Positions 36,154 through 44,032 of a DNA stretch of 64,000 nt are shown here, piece by piece. The position numbers and the translations under genes were made by a program. Numbering within the stretch: position 1 is the first letter of the stretch; each line of letters begins with the position of its first letter. The notes beneath the pieces were generated by a model. It saw only the letters and a list, made by a program, of their open reading frames with translations, did no database searches and had not been told where the DNA came from. Source of the DNA: an uncultured Bacteroidota bacterium (GTDB lineage: Bacteria > Bacteroidota > Bacteroidia > Chitinophagales > Chitinophagaceae); the NCBI GenBank assembly GCA_903837525.1, contig CAILUU010000014.1, positions 1-64,000 on the forward strand, written 5' to 3'.

Positions 36154-36867
36154 TTACACCTCCTCTACCACAATTTTTAATGGAGATAAATAAATTATTT
36201 TCACTGCAATACCATCGTCAATTTTTATACCTTCTTTAAAAGGAAGCTTAGCCTGAATTTTATCATTTACTACGTTTACATAAATGCCGTGGGGTTTTAT
36301 GCCGTATACCTTTGTATCAATTGTAATTTTTTGTTTATACGCTTTTTCAGCAATGTAATACTCGTCTATGTATTTTACTTTTGTTAGTTGTGCAAATACT
36401 TTTTCTTTATTGTTGGTATTTTCTAAGGTAAAATCTACTTGTTCGTTAAGCTCATGCTCAGTAGGTTTTATTTGCCATGGCGAAATAGTAGTGGGTAAAA
36501 AAAGATAACTATCAATTTCTTTTACAAAATACTTGCCCTCTACTTCTTTTAAATAACCAATAAATAAGTTGTTTGTTTTTGCTTTGTTAATTAAAATATC
36601 TAATGCTTCGTTGTATTTGTATTGAATGTTTAAAGCAACCATTTTATCTCCCCTATCGCTAAGCTTGGCAACAAAATTTACTATATCACCAATATGATAA
36701 TAATGTTTCTTTTTAATTATTTTTTTATCAATAAGCTCTTGTTGGGTAGCATCATCAATTTTTCCGTTAATAGCTTTCTTTTTTCCATTAACATCATACT
36801 CAATTAATACATAATTTTTTTCATGATTAACAAACGATACTTTTCCTAAAATAATACTATTACTCAT
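36154..36867 (-). CDS. Uncharacterised S1-like / OB-fold protein
   Basis: A 237-residue cytosolic protein I do not recognise as a named family. The start (GKVSFVNHEKNYVLIEYDVNGKKK) looks like a cold-shock/OB-type strand pair. The end (TKVYGIKPHGIYVNVVNDKIQAKLPF) looks like an S1 RNA-binding domain. The middle repeats similar strand patterns, suggesting three or four OB-like modules. A nucleic-acid-binding role is inference. It lies 2 bases after the alkyltransferase-like gene and is probably co-transcribed with it. Confidence 0.6.
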   Translation of the reverse strand: MSNSIILGKVSFVNHEKNYVLIEYDVNGKKKAINGKIDDATQQELIDKKIIKKKHYYHIGDIVNFVAKLSDRGDKMVALNIQYKYNEALDILINKAKTNNLFIGYLKEVEGKYFVKEIDSYLFLPTTISPWQIKPTEHELNEQVDFTLENTNNKEKVFAQLTKVKYIDEYYIAEKAYKQKITIDTKVYGIKPHGIYVNVVNDKIQAKLPFKEGIKIDDGIAVKIIYLSPLKIVVEEV

Positions 36868-36869
36868 TG

Positions 36870-37247
36870 TTATAAACTTAATTCAGTTGCAGGGTCCCAA
36901 AATCGGGTTTTAAAATCAATAACAGTATCTTTTCTTACCGTTACTCCATCTTTTTTTAATAACTCTTCCATTTTTGTTGGTGTTTCAAAATGAAATTTTC
37001 CTGTAAGCATTCCATTTCTATTTACCACTCGTTGTGCAGGTACTTTTGGTTTTGCACCATGTGCCGCATTCATTGCCCAACCAACCATTCTGGCACTAAG
37101 TTTTGTGCCTAAGTAATTTGCAATAGCACCATAGCTTGTTACTTTGCCTTTTGGTATTTGCCTTACCACATCATATACATCCGTAAAAAAACTATATTCT
37201 TTAGGGGTTTTTATTTTTTCTTTGGAAGAAGAAATTTTGTTGATCAT
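36870..37247 (-). CDS. Alkyltransferase-like protein (MGMT fold lacking the active cysteine)
   Basis: A 125-residue protein of the MGMT/ATL DNA-binding fold. The methyl-acceptor motif PCHRV of O6-methylguanine methyltransferase is replaced by PAQRV (Ala71), and the tyrosine-flipping and arginine-finger segment SARMVGWAMNAA is kept. ATL proteins bind O6-alkylguanine without repairing it and flag it for nucleotide excision repair. The absence of the cysteine is seen directly; the repair role is known for the family. Confidence 0.9.
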   Translation of the reverse strand: MINKISSSKEKIKTPKEYSFFTDVYDVVRQIPKGKVTSYGAIANYLGTKLSARMVGWAMNAAHGAKPKVPAQRVVNRNGMLTGKFHFETPTKMEELLKKDGVTVRKDTVIDFKTRFWDPATELSL

Positions 37248-37290
37248 TCACCAAAAGGTACAAAAAATATTGAATATGGGATGGTGTAAA

Positions 37291-37479
37291 TCAAGAAGAT
37301 TTTTCAGCCGCTCTTAATTCACTTCGTTTTGGCTCTGCAACATTTTTGTAATCAAACGGACAATTTAAACAGCCGTTACCACAGCAATTTCCTTTTTCTA
37401 AATGAAACTTGGCAGTAAGCACCATATAGCCATGTGCATTGTAATAAAAATCTTCGCCCTCAATCAGCTTTTTCTTCAT
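37291..37479 (-). CDS. DUF5522 small cysteine-rich protein
   Basis: A 62-residue protein with C32, C33, C37 and C40 in GNCCGNGCLNCPFDY, the DUF5522 signature, preceded by FYYNAHGYMVLTAKFH. It probably binds a metal ion through the cysteines; function unknown. Its start overlaps the end of trmB by 20 bases, so it is translationally linked to it. Confidence 0.8.
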   Translation of the reverse strand: MKKKLIEGEDFYYNAHGYMVLTAKFHLEKGNCCGNGCLNCPFDYKNVAEPKRSELRAAEKSS

Positions 37480-38167
37480 TCTTTAAAATTTCTTGCAGTT
37501 GGTTATCGTTTAAGTTTGTAAGGGGGGGTGTAAGTTTAAATTGAAGATAATGTATTCTTTTGCTTTGTGCAATATCTAAACTTTCGTAGTGGGTCTTAAT
37601 AGTTAATGACGGGTTACTTTCTTTATTGGCATAAATATCATTATTAGTTTCAACAAGAAAAAGGTCAAAAAGTTCAATTACTCTTTTTGTAAACAAAAAT
37701 AATTTAGGTGAATCAGTTTTTAAATGAACACAACCTCCTTGTTTTAATAGTTGAGCGTAAAGCCTTAAAAATCGAGGATGTGTTAACCGCTTTTTTGCTT
37801 TAGATGTTCTTAGCTGGGGGTCAGGGAAAGTTATCCAAATTTCATCTACTTCACCAGCTGCAAAATAGTTAGGAATTAGTTCAATTTGAGTACGTAAAAA
37901 TGCAGCATTGGTTAGGTTATTTTCTAAGCACTTTTTTGCACCAATGTACATTCTGTTGCCTTTAACATCTACCCCAATTATATTTTTGGTTGGGTACAGC
38001 GTAGACAAACCCACCGTATATTCTCCACGCCCACAAGCTAATTCCAATACAATTGGGTTTTCGTTTTCAAAAAAACTGTTCCATTTTCCCTGCATATTTT
38101 CAGGGTATTCTAAAACGTTTTTAAATGTTTTAATATCCGCAAAGCGTTGTAATTTTTTTTGAGCCAT
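37460..38167 (-). CDS. trmB: tRNA (guanine-N7)-methyltransferase
   Basis: A 235-residue SAM-dependent enzyme that makes m7G46 in tRNA. The SAM-binding motif is LELACGRGEYTVGLS, followed by GVDVKGNRM. The catalytic FPDP segment reads ITFPDPQLRTSKAKKRL with the RLTHPRFL continuation. Length is normal. The gene begins about 30 bases beyond the terminator of a probable RNA gene on the same strand, so its own promoter must lie near or within that region. Confidence 0.93.
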   Translation of the reverse strand: MAQKKLQRFADIKTFKNVLEYPENMQGKWNSFFENENPIVLELACGRGEYTVGLSTLYPTKNIIGVDVKGNRMYIGAKKCLENNLTNAAFLRTQIELIPNYFAAGEVDEIWITFPDPQLRTSKAKKRLTHPRFLRLYAQLLKQGGCVHLKTDSPKLFLFTKRVIELFDLFLVETNNDIYANKESNPSLTIKTHYESLDIAQSKRIHYLQFKLTPPLTNLNDNQLQEILKNEEKAD

Positions 38168-38198
38168 TGGGCGGTAAAGTTAATAAAATGTGACGCAC

Positions 38199-38233
38199 AA
38201 AAAAGCCTTTCGATAACACTCTATCGAAAGGCC
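38199..38233 (-). terminator. Strong terminator of the minus-strand RNA gene
   Basis: On the minus strand GCCTTTCGATA and TATCGAAAGGC form a perfect 11-bp stem with a 6-base loop, followed by TTTTTT. No protein gene lies immediately upstream on this strand, so the terminator should end a non-coding RNA. Confidence 0.9.
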
Positions 38234-38411
38234 AAAATAAAATGCTGTAGGGGGAGAAATCGAACCTCCACGAGGCAGTTAGCTAAAACACAAGGTTCGG
38301 TGGTCGACTCCGGTCGATACTGTATTGCTACAATAATGGCTCTATGTTTCGTTTGCCCTGTTATTCCCACCCTCGAGACAAGAGGGTATGTATGCCAGAA
38401 ATTTCATCACT
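38199..38411 (-). ncRNA. Probable structured non-coding RNA of unknown class
   Basis: A roughly 210-base GC-richer island in AT-rich DNA, bounded by a -7 box (38415-38422) and a strong terminator. Local stems are visible: CCCTC/GAGGG with a 7-base loop, TATTG-TAG-CAATA, GTCGACC-GGA-GTCGAC, and near the 3' end a tRNA T-arm-like hairpin GGAGG-TTCGATT-TCTCC (38269-38253). There is no sustained reading frame. It is not a tRNA, because no acceptor or D arm matches. It does not fit the tmRNA, RNase P or SRP RNA signatures I know. 6S RNA remains possible. Confidence 0.55.
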
Positions 38412-38414
38412 CCA

Positions 38415-38422
38415 CAAACTTA
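38415..38422 (-). promoter_or_regulatory. -7 box of the RNA gene
   Basis: TAAGTTTG on the minus strand matches TAnnTTTG. A TTTG lies 14 bases further upstream, closer than the usual 17-23. Confidence 0.5.
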
Positions 38423-38552
38423 AAACTATTTTAATTCAAATCTATATAAAATAGTAATACGTTAAAATTTCTTTATAATAAATTTGGAAAATATAGAAAT
38501 TATTTAAATATTTGCAATTATTATTTGATAATTACTAAATTGAAATATACTT

Positions 38553-39026
38553 ATGGCAGCAAAATTAAATCTTGACAAACTCGATCTTCAGATCATTCAT
38601 GAAATGATGGAAACAGCTGAAGTTAGTTATGCCGATTTAGGAAAAAAACTATTCGTAAGCGGCGGTACTATTCATGTACGTATAAAAAAATTACAAGAAT
38701 TTGGTATTGTTAAAGGTACAAAACTTAATGTGGATGTTAAACAATTAGGCTACGATATTACCGCCTTTGTAGGCATTTATTTAGAAAAAAGCGATTTGTA
38801 CGACAGCGTTGCAAAAGACCTTATGAAAATTCCCGAAATAATTCGGTTAAATTACATAACAGGCAACTATAGTATGTTTATAGAAATTGTTTGTAAAGAT
38901 ATTAATCAACTACGTTTTGTATTACATGATGAGTTACAAAAAATTAAAGGGATTGAACGTACCGAAACATTTATTTCGTTAGAAGAAGGGTTTAGTAGAA
39001 ATGTACAAGTAGCCAGAGGTATATAA
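38553..39026 (+). CDS. Lrp/AsnC family transcriptional regulator
   Basis: A 157-residue regulator with an N-terminal helix-turn-helix (about residues 8-55: IHEMMETAEVSYADLGKKLFVSGGTIHVRIKKLQEFG) and a C-terminal RAM/AsnC ligand-binding domain (about 70-150). Family members sense amino acids as octamers. The closest-looking type in Bacteroidota is often called AsnC. Regulated genes cannot be told from context. Confidence 0.88.
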   Translation: MAAKLNLDKLDLQIIHEMMETAEVSYADLGKKLFVSGGTIHVRIKKLQEFGIVKGTKLNVDVKQLGYDITAFVGIYLEKSDLYDSVAKDLMKIPEIIRLNYITGNYSMFIEIVCKDINQLRFVLHDELQKIKGIERTETFISLEEGFSRNVQVARGI

Positions 39027-39043
39027 AATTAAAAACAGTGTAT

Positions 39044-40147
39044 TTAATTTTTTACATCCACTGCATCTCTTAATCCATTGCCTAATAAATTAAAAGCTAA
39101 TACCAAAAGCATAATGGCAAAGCCTGGTATTAAGGCTAACAATGGATTGTTGGTTATTAAAAAATTATAATTTTCTTTTATCATTAAGCCCCAGCTAGGC
39201 TGTGGTGGTTGTACACCAATTCCTAAAAAGCTTAAGCCAGCTTCTACAATTATTGCTGTTGCAAAAGTGCTAGCAGCTAATACTAAAATTGGCCCTAAAA
39301 TATTAGGTAAAATATGCCGTATAATTATTCTAAAATTAGTAAAGCCTAATGCCTTGGCTGCAGTAACATATTCTAATTCTTTTACGGCTAATACTTGCCC
39401 CCGTACTAGCCTAGCTACAGGTACCCACATGGTTAAACCAACAGCTATAAAAATTTGCCAAAAACCTTTGCCTAAAGCCATAGTAATTGCAAAAACTAAA
39501 AGTAAAGTAGGTATGGCCCAAGTAACATTTACTATCCACATAATAACCGCATCTGTTTTGCCTTTGTAGTAACCAGCCAAAGCGCCTAAAATAATACCAA
39601 TACCTGATGCAATAAGAACGGCAATCAGGCCTACGGAAAGGCTAACCCTTGTGCCAATAATTAAACGGCTTAAAATATCTCTTCCAAATTTATCGGTGCC
39701 TAGCCAATATTTTTTTACAATAATATTTTTTTTAGTAAGCTGGTTGGGTTGATTTTTGGTTAATTGATTAATGGAATAATATTGTACCACCGATGTATCA
39801 TCATCAATAAATTTATTAATTAACAAACTATCGTTTTTTATGGAGTAGTTGCTAATAGGAATTAAAAGGTAATTATTTTTTTTGCCTCTACTTATTTTTG
39901 TAAACCAACTTGTTTTTGGCAGACTTACATCATCGTAAATTTTTAAAAATTGTTGGGTATAGCCTAATTTTTTTGCTTGTATTTCCACTGTTTGCAAATC
40001 GGCATTAGGGCTATTGTCTGGTGCAATAATATATCCAAATAAGCTAATAAATAGGGCTATAAATATGACACATAAACCAAACACAGCACCTTTATTTTTT
40101 TTAAGGCGTTTATAGGTTTGTTGTTTAAATGAAAAAGATTGTTGCAT
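39044..40147 (-). CDS. ABC transporter permease, dipeptide/oligopeptide type (DppC-like)
   Basis: A 367-residue inner-membrane permease. The N-terminal OppC domain (FKQQTYKRLKKNKGAVFGLCVIFIALFISLFGYIIAP) is followed by a periplasmic insertion of about 80 residues, then the BPD_transp_1 domain with GTDKFGRDILSRLIIGTRVSLSVG and the EAGLSFLGIGVQPPQPSWG coupling signature. The partner permease, ATPase and binding protein are not adjacent, common for Bacteroidota members of this family. Confidence 0.88.
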   Translation of the reverse strand: MQQSFSFKQQTYKRLKKNKGAVFGLCVIFIALFISLFGYIIAPDNSPNADLQTVEIQAKKLGYTQQFLKIYDDVSLPKTSWFTKISRGKKNNYLLIPISNYSIKNDSLLINKFIDDDTSVVQYYSINQLTKNQPNQLTKKNIIVKKYWLGTDKFGRDILSRLIIGTRVSLSVGLIAVLIASGIGIILGALAGYYKGKTDAVIMWIVNVTWAIPTLLLVFAITMALGKGFWQIFIAVGLTMWVPVARLVRGQVLAVKELEYVTAAKALGFTNFRIIIRHILPNILGPILVLAASTFATAIIVEAGLSFLGIGVQPPQPSWGLMIKENYNFLITNNPLLALIPGFAIMLLVLAFNLLGNGLRDAVDVKN

Positions 40148-40167
40148 TACCTAAATGTACAAATGTT

Positions 40168-41385
40168 TTATTTTACTTGCCTCCCCTTCCAGCTATACCT
40201 TCCAAATTTACCCAGCCACCCAGCAATTACGGTGTAAATAATATGAAAAGGCTGCATTAGTGGAAATAAAAATAGCAAGGGTAGTTTATTAAAAAACTTT
40301 GCAATAGGAATAAGAAATATAATTTCGATTACCATTTTAAAAAGTAAAAGCCAAAACCAAAATTGCAGTGTGGAAAATTGAAAATTGAAAATTAAAAATT
40401 TGAAATTTGAAAGAAAGGCAATGATTGGTAAAATTAATAATAGCACATTGAAAAAATAGACTACTATCAACACAGGTAGCATTCTTTTATCCTCATACTT
40501 ATCTGCCTTACTAGCCCATCGTATGCGTTGATTAATAAATTCGGTAATAGTTTTTACTGGTTTAGTTTGCACAATAACAGCTGCACTTTTTAAATACACA
40601 ATACCTTTTTTATTTTCGCTGTAAATTTTGTGCATCAACATCATATCGTCGCCGCTGGCAATATTATTAATACCTGCAAAACCATTTACTGTATTAAACG
40701 CTTTTTTTGTGTACGCCAAATTTGCACCATTACACATGCTGTGAATTTTTTTATGTACAGCAGAACCAGTTATGCCTTGTAGCGTCATAAAGTCTAGGGC
40801 TTGAAAAATTTCTATAAACCTCACCCCTAAACCCACTCCTGAAGGAGAGGGGAATATGGATACTGGCATCACAATTAAATCTGGTTTTTTTTCTTCGTAA
40901 AATGCGGCAATAGTTTGTAACCAATTTGGCGGTGCAACACAATCGGCATCGGTTGTAATAATTAACTCACCATTGGCTTGTGCAATACCAACTTCAATTC
41001 CTTTTTTTTTGAATGAGTTTGTTTCGTTGCCAATAAAATTTATTAAATCAACACATTTAATATTGGGTTCATTAAACGTTTTTACAATACTTGCTGTTGC
41101 ATCTGTTGAATGATCATTCACTACAATTATTTCGTATAAATTTTTTGAGTATGATTGATTTAGTATAGATTGAATACATGCACCAATATTATCTTCCTCG
41201 TTTCTTGCAGGAATGATTATGGATAGCTGAGCGGTGATTGGCGAGTCGGCCAGACCTTTTGGTATGGGTTGAGTAGTTGCCAATTGCCAATTTGGTAAAC
41301 TCAGCCAAGCAATTGCATAATAAATGATTATAGCAGTATAACTGATAATTAGTAATAAACAAATGATGAGTACAGCCTGCTGCAT
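40168..41385 (-). CDS. Family 2 glycosyltransferase, membrane-bound, with repeat-derived insertions
   Basis: A 405-residue GT2 enzyme: an N-terminal membrane helix, the GT-A domain (about residues 45-270; SIIIPARNEEDNIGACIQSIL, VNDHSTD, TTDADC for metal binding, and QRIRWASK for the QxxRW motif), and C-terminal helices. The sugar and acceptor are unknown. Two stretches look like translated DNA repeats: FPSPSGVGLGVR from a palindrome at 40820-40852 and FKFLIFNFQFST from a gaaaattg repeat at 40372-40412. The start is placed at 41385, ahead of the first helix. Confidence 0.85.
   Translation of the reverse strand: MQQAVLIICLLLIISYTAIIIYYAIAWLSLPNWQLATTQPIPKGLADSPITAQLSIIIPARNEEDNIGACIQSILNQSYSKNLYEIIVVNDHSTDATASIVKTFNEPNIKCVDLINFIGNETNSFKKKGIEVGIAQANGELIITTDADCVAPPNWLQTIAAFYEEKKPDLIVMPVSIFPSPSGVGLGVRFIEIFQALDFMTLQGITGSAVHKKIHSMCNGANLAYTKKAFNTVNGFAGINNIASGDDMMLMHKIYSENKKGIVYLKSAAVIVQTKPVKTITEFINQRIRWASKADKYEDKRMLPVLIVVYFFNVLLLILPIIAFLSNFKFLIFNFQFSTLQFWFWLLLFKMVIEIIFLIPIAKFFNKLPLLFLFPLMQPFHIIYTVIAGWLGKFGRYSWKGRQVK
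40372..40412. repeat. gaaaattg-type low-complexity repeat inside the glycosyltransferase gene
   Basis: GGAAAATTGAAAATTG with further gaaaatt units. The same words form the spacer before actE (26247-26265). Here they are translated in frame. Confidence 0.6.
40820..40852. repeat. Palindromic repeat unit inside the glycosyltransferase gene
   Basis: CTCACCCCTAAACCC followed by ACTCCT-GA-AGGAG and GGGG, similar to the elements in paaD (61752-61780) and paaC (62436-62470). It is translated without breaking the frame. Confidence 0.65.
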
Positions 41386-41480
41386 TTTGGTATGCCGTAA
41401 AAGAGTGCGACGCAAGAATGTTGCATTTTGCACTACCGTCGGTAACACAAAAATAAAATTTTACAAATCAAAATAATTAT

Positions 41481-41488
41481 TATCTTTG
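41481..41488 (+). promoter_or_regulatory. -7 box upstream of the MarR gene
   Basis: TATCTTTG lies 22 bases before the ATG. A short palindrome AGTTGCATAAACAACT (41491-41506) between box and start could be an autoregulatory operator. Confidence 0.5.
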
Positions 41489-41510
41489 AAGTAGTTGCAT
41501 AAACAACTAT

Positions 41511-41951
41511 ATGTCAAACAACGAATTTAAACGAGGAGAATTATACAGCTTTATTACCGGTAAAGCAAGTACGGCTATTGCAAGGCGATTACAAAAAAAC
41601 TTTAAGCAAAATGGAGTAGATATTACCATTGAGCAATGGAGTGTTTTGTATCATTTATGGAAGCAAGATGGGCTTAGCCAACAACAGCTTTGCGATGCAA
41701 CCTTTAGAGATAAACCAAGTATAACACGACTAGTAGATAATTTGGAAAAGTTAAAATTGGTAAAACGAGTGGCTAGTAAAAACGATAGACGAATAAATAT
41801 GATTTACTTAGCGCCAGGTGCTCAGTCTTTACAGGAGCAAACAATGGATTTAGCTAATCAAACATTAAACGAAGCATTGGTAGGGGTAACAAATGGACAA
41901 ATAGAAATTGCCAAGGAAGTACTACAAGTAGTGTACGATAATTTAAAATAA
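41511..41951 (+). CDS. MarR family transcriptional regulator
   Basis: A 146-residue winged-helix regulator. The recognition region reads LSQQQLCDATFRDKPSITRLVDNLEKLKLVKR and the wing KNDRRINMIYLA, both typical of MarR. It lies 16 bases upstream of an acyl-CoA dehydrogenase gene on the same strand, so it may regulate fatty-acid or related catabolism; ligand unknown. Confidence 0.9.
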   Translation: MSNNEFKRGELYSFITGKASTAIARRLQKNFKQNGVDITIEQWSVLYHLWKQDGLSQQQLCDATFRDKPSITRLVDNLEKLKLVKRVASKNDRRINMIYLAPGAQSLQEQTMDLANQTLNEALVGVTNGQIEIAKEVLQVVYDNLK

Positions 41952-41967
41952 CAAAATAAATAGTAGT

Positions 41968-43761
41968 ATGAGCACGCCAACATCAACAATTTCGCCCCTT
42001 AAAGGAGGCGAATGGCTAATTAAAGAAAGCAATGCTTTTGAAACCTTTACACCAGAAGACTTTAATGAAGAGCAAATAATGGTGAAAGACATGTGTATCC
42101 AATTTTTAAATACAGAGGTTTTACCCATAAGCGACCGTATTGATAAAATGGAACCAGGCCTTGTTGCAGGCCTTATGGAAAAAGCTGGAGAGCAAGGTTT
42201 GCTAGGCTCTAGTATTCCTGAAAGTTTTGGTGGGCTAGGTAAAGATTTTATTACCAGTACATTGGTAAACGAAGGATTAGGCGGCGGCTACAGTTTTAGT
42301 GTGGCTATTGCAGCACATACAGGTATTGGCACATTGCCTATTTTATATTTTGGTACAGATGCTCAAAAAGAAAAATATATTCCAAAATTAGCAGGTGGCC
42401 AATGGAAAGGTGCTTACGGACTAACGGAGCCGAATAGTGGTAGCGATGCGTTGGGAGCAAAAACTACTGCAAAACTTAGTGAGGATGGAAAGTATTATAG
42501 TTTAAACGGCCAAAAATGTTGGATTACCAATGGCGGATTTGCCGATGTGTTTACTGTATTTGCAAAAATAGATGGCGATAAATTCAGTTGTTTTATAGTT
42601 GAAAAAGGTACCGAAGGGTTTACACAAGGGCCAGAGGAGCATAAAATGGGGATTAAAGGAAGTAGTACAGTACAATTGTATTTTCAAGATTGTAAAGTAC
42701 CTGCCGAAAACTTATTAGGCGAAGTTGGTAAAGGACATATTATTGCATTCAATATTTTAAACATAGGCAGATTAAAATTATGTGCTGCAGCATTAGGCGG
42801 TGCAAAAATGGCGTTGAACGAAACAGTAAAATATGCCATTGCAAGGGAACAATTTAAAACATCTATTGCCAATTTTGGGGCAATAAAGTATAAGTTAGCC
42901 GAAATGGCAACAAGAATTTTTGTTAGCGAAAGTGCCTTGTACCGCACTGCAAAATGGATTGATGATAAAGAAATAGAATTACAAAATGCTGGCAAACCTT
43001 TTAACGAAGCGTTGTTAGGTGCAGCAGAAGAATATGCAGTTGAATGTGCTATTTTAAAAGTACATGGTAGTGAGGTATTAGATTATGTGGTTGATGAAGG
43101 TTTACAAGTACATGGTGGCAATGGTTTTAGCGATGAGTACGAAATTAGTAGAGCGTATAGAGATAGCCGTATAAACCGTATTTACGAAGGAACAAACGAA
43201 ATTAATCGCTTACTTACTGTAGATATGATTTTAAAAAGAGCAATGAAAGGTAAGTTAGATTTAATGGGCCCAGCAATGGCAGTTAGCAAAGAATTAATGA
43301 GCATACCAGAATTTGGTAATGATGATGAAACACCTTTTGCTAAAGAACGAAAAGCGGTAGTTAATATGAAAAAATGTATTTTAATGGTTGCCGGTGCTGC
43401 GGTGCAAAAATTAATGATGACGTTAGATAAAGAGCAAGAAATATTAATGAACATAGCCGATATGGCCATTGAAACTTTTGAAGTAGAGAGCACCTTATTA
43501 CGTGTAGTGAAAATGGTAGATAAAACTGGCGAAGCTAACTGTTTACAAGAGTTAGATATGATGAGGGTTTATTTATCTGATGCAATGGATAGGGTAAATA
43601 AATTTGCTAAAGATGCTATTAATAGTTTTGCAAGTGGCGATGAGCAACGTATGATGCTTTTAGGGTTAAAGCGCTTTACAAAAATTGAACCATTTAATGT
43701 AAAAGATGCAAGGCGACGAGTAGCAGATAAAATGATTGAAGGAGGGAGGTATTGTTGGTAA
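41968..43761 (+). CDS. Acyl-CoA dehydrogenase family protein
   Basis: A 597-residue FAD enzyme of beta-oxidation, longer than the classical 380-residue form. It has the N-terminal helical domain, the FAD-binding beta domain (AYGLTEPNSGSDA, CWITNGGFADVF) and the helical C-terminal domain with the catalytic-region motif YRDSRINRIYEGTNEINR. About 180 extra residues follow, as in ACAD9/VLCAD-like enzymes. It probably shares a transcript with the MarR gene. Confidence 0.93.
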   Translation: MSTPTSTISPLKGGEWLIKESNAFETFTPEDFNEEQIMVKDMCIQFLNTEVLPISDRIDKMEPGLVAGLMEKAGEQGLLGSSIPESFGGLGKDFITSTLVNEGLGGGYSFSVAIAAHTGIGTLPILYFGTDAQKEKYIPKLAGGQWKGAYGLTEPNSGSDALGAKTTAKLSEDGKYYSLNGQKCWITNGGFADVFTVFAKIDGDKFSCFIVEKGTEGFTQGPEEHKMGIKGSSTVQLYFQDCKVPAENLLGEVGKGHIIAFNILNIGRLKLCAAALGGAKMALNETVKYAIAREQFKTSIANFGAIKYKLAEMATRIFVSESALYRTAKWIDDKEIELQNAGKPFNEALLGAAEEYAVECAILKVHGSEVLDYVVDEGLQVHGGNGFSDEYEISRAYRDSRINRIYEGTNEINRLLTVDMILKRAMKGKLDLMGPAMAVSKELMSIPEFGNDDETPFAKERKAVVNMKKCILMVAGAAVQKLMMTLDKEQEILMNIADMAIETFEVESTLLRVVKMVDKTGEANCLQELDMMRVYLSDAMDRVNKFAKDAINSFASGDEQRMMLLGLKRFTKIEPFNVKDARRRVADKMIEGGRYCW

Positions 43762-44032
43762 GGATTTCATTATTCATAGTTTAAACAAATCTAAAAAAAT
43801 GCAAAAAAGAATTTACTATTAATCCTGTCTTTAATTCTTTTTCTAGATGTAATCCTTCCAAAAATCAATACAAAAAACCAATTACAAAAGCCGTTTCTTT
43901 TTTATATTTTTTATTAAAATGATTCATAGTTGCAAATACTATAATCAACCTAAATTAAAACAGTTTTGTTAATAAAGATAGAAATATAGAAAAGCGTACA
44001 TTATTTTGTAATTTTACCACACAATATTTTTT
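43762..44032. other. Intergenic stretch, nothing recognised
   Basis: A 271-base AT-rich spacer. No RNA fold, repeat or remnant frame stood out; the gene for the expected alpha subunit of the next enzyme is not here. Confidence 0.5.

Noticed and set aside
38250..38290. A tRNA gene suggested by the T-arm-like hairpin GGAGG-TTCGATT-TCTCC
   Set aside because: No matching acceptor 5' strand, D arm or 7-base anticodon loop with a 5-bp stem could be placed upstream. It was kept as part of an unclassified RNA.
38320..38400. A c-di-GMP or other riboswitch, from the words ACAGGGCAAACGAAA on the minus strand
   Set aside because: Only a short word match. The rest of the c-di-GMP-I consensus is missing, and the element ends in its own terminator rather than leading directly into a gene.
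41985..42015. In-frame palindrome CGCCCCTTAAAGGAGGCG at the start of the acyl-CoA dehydrogenase
   Set aside because: It encodes LKGGEWLIKE, which I recall as the normal conserved N-terminus of this family in Bacteroidota, so an insertion is not needed to explain it.
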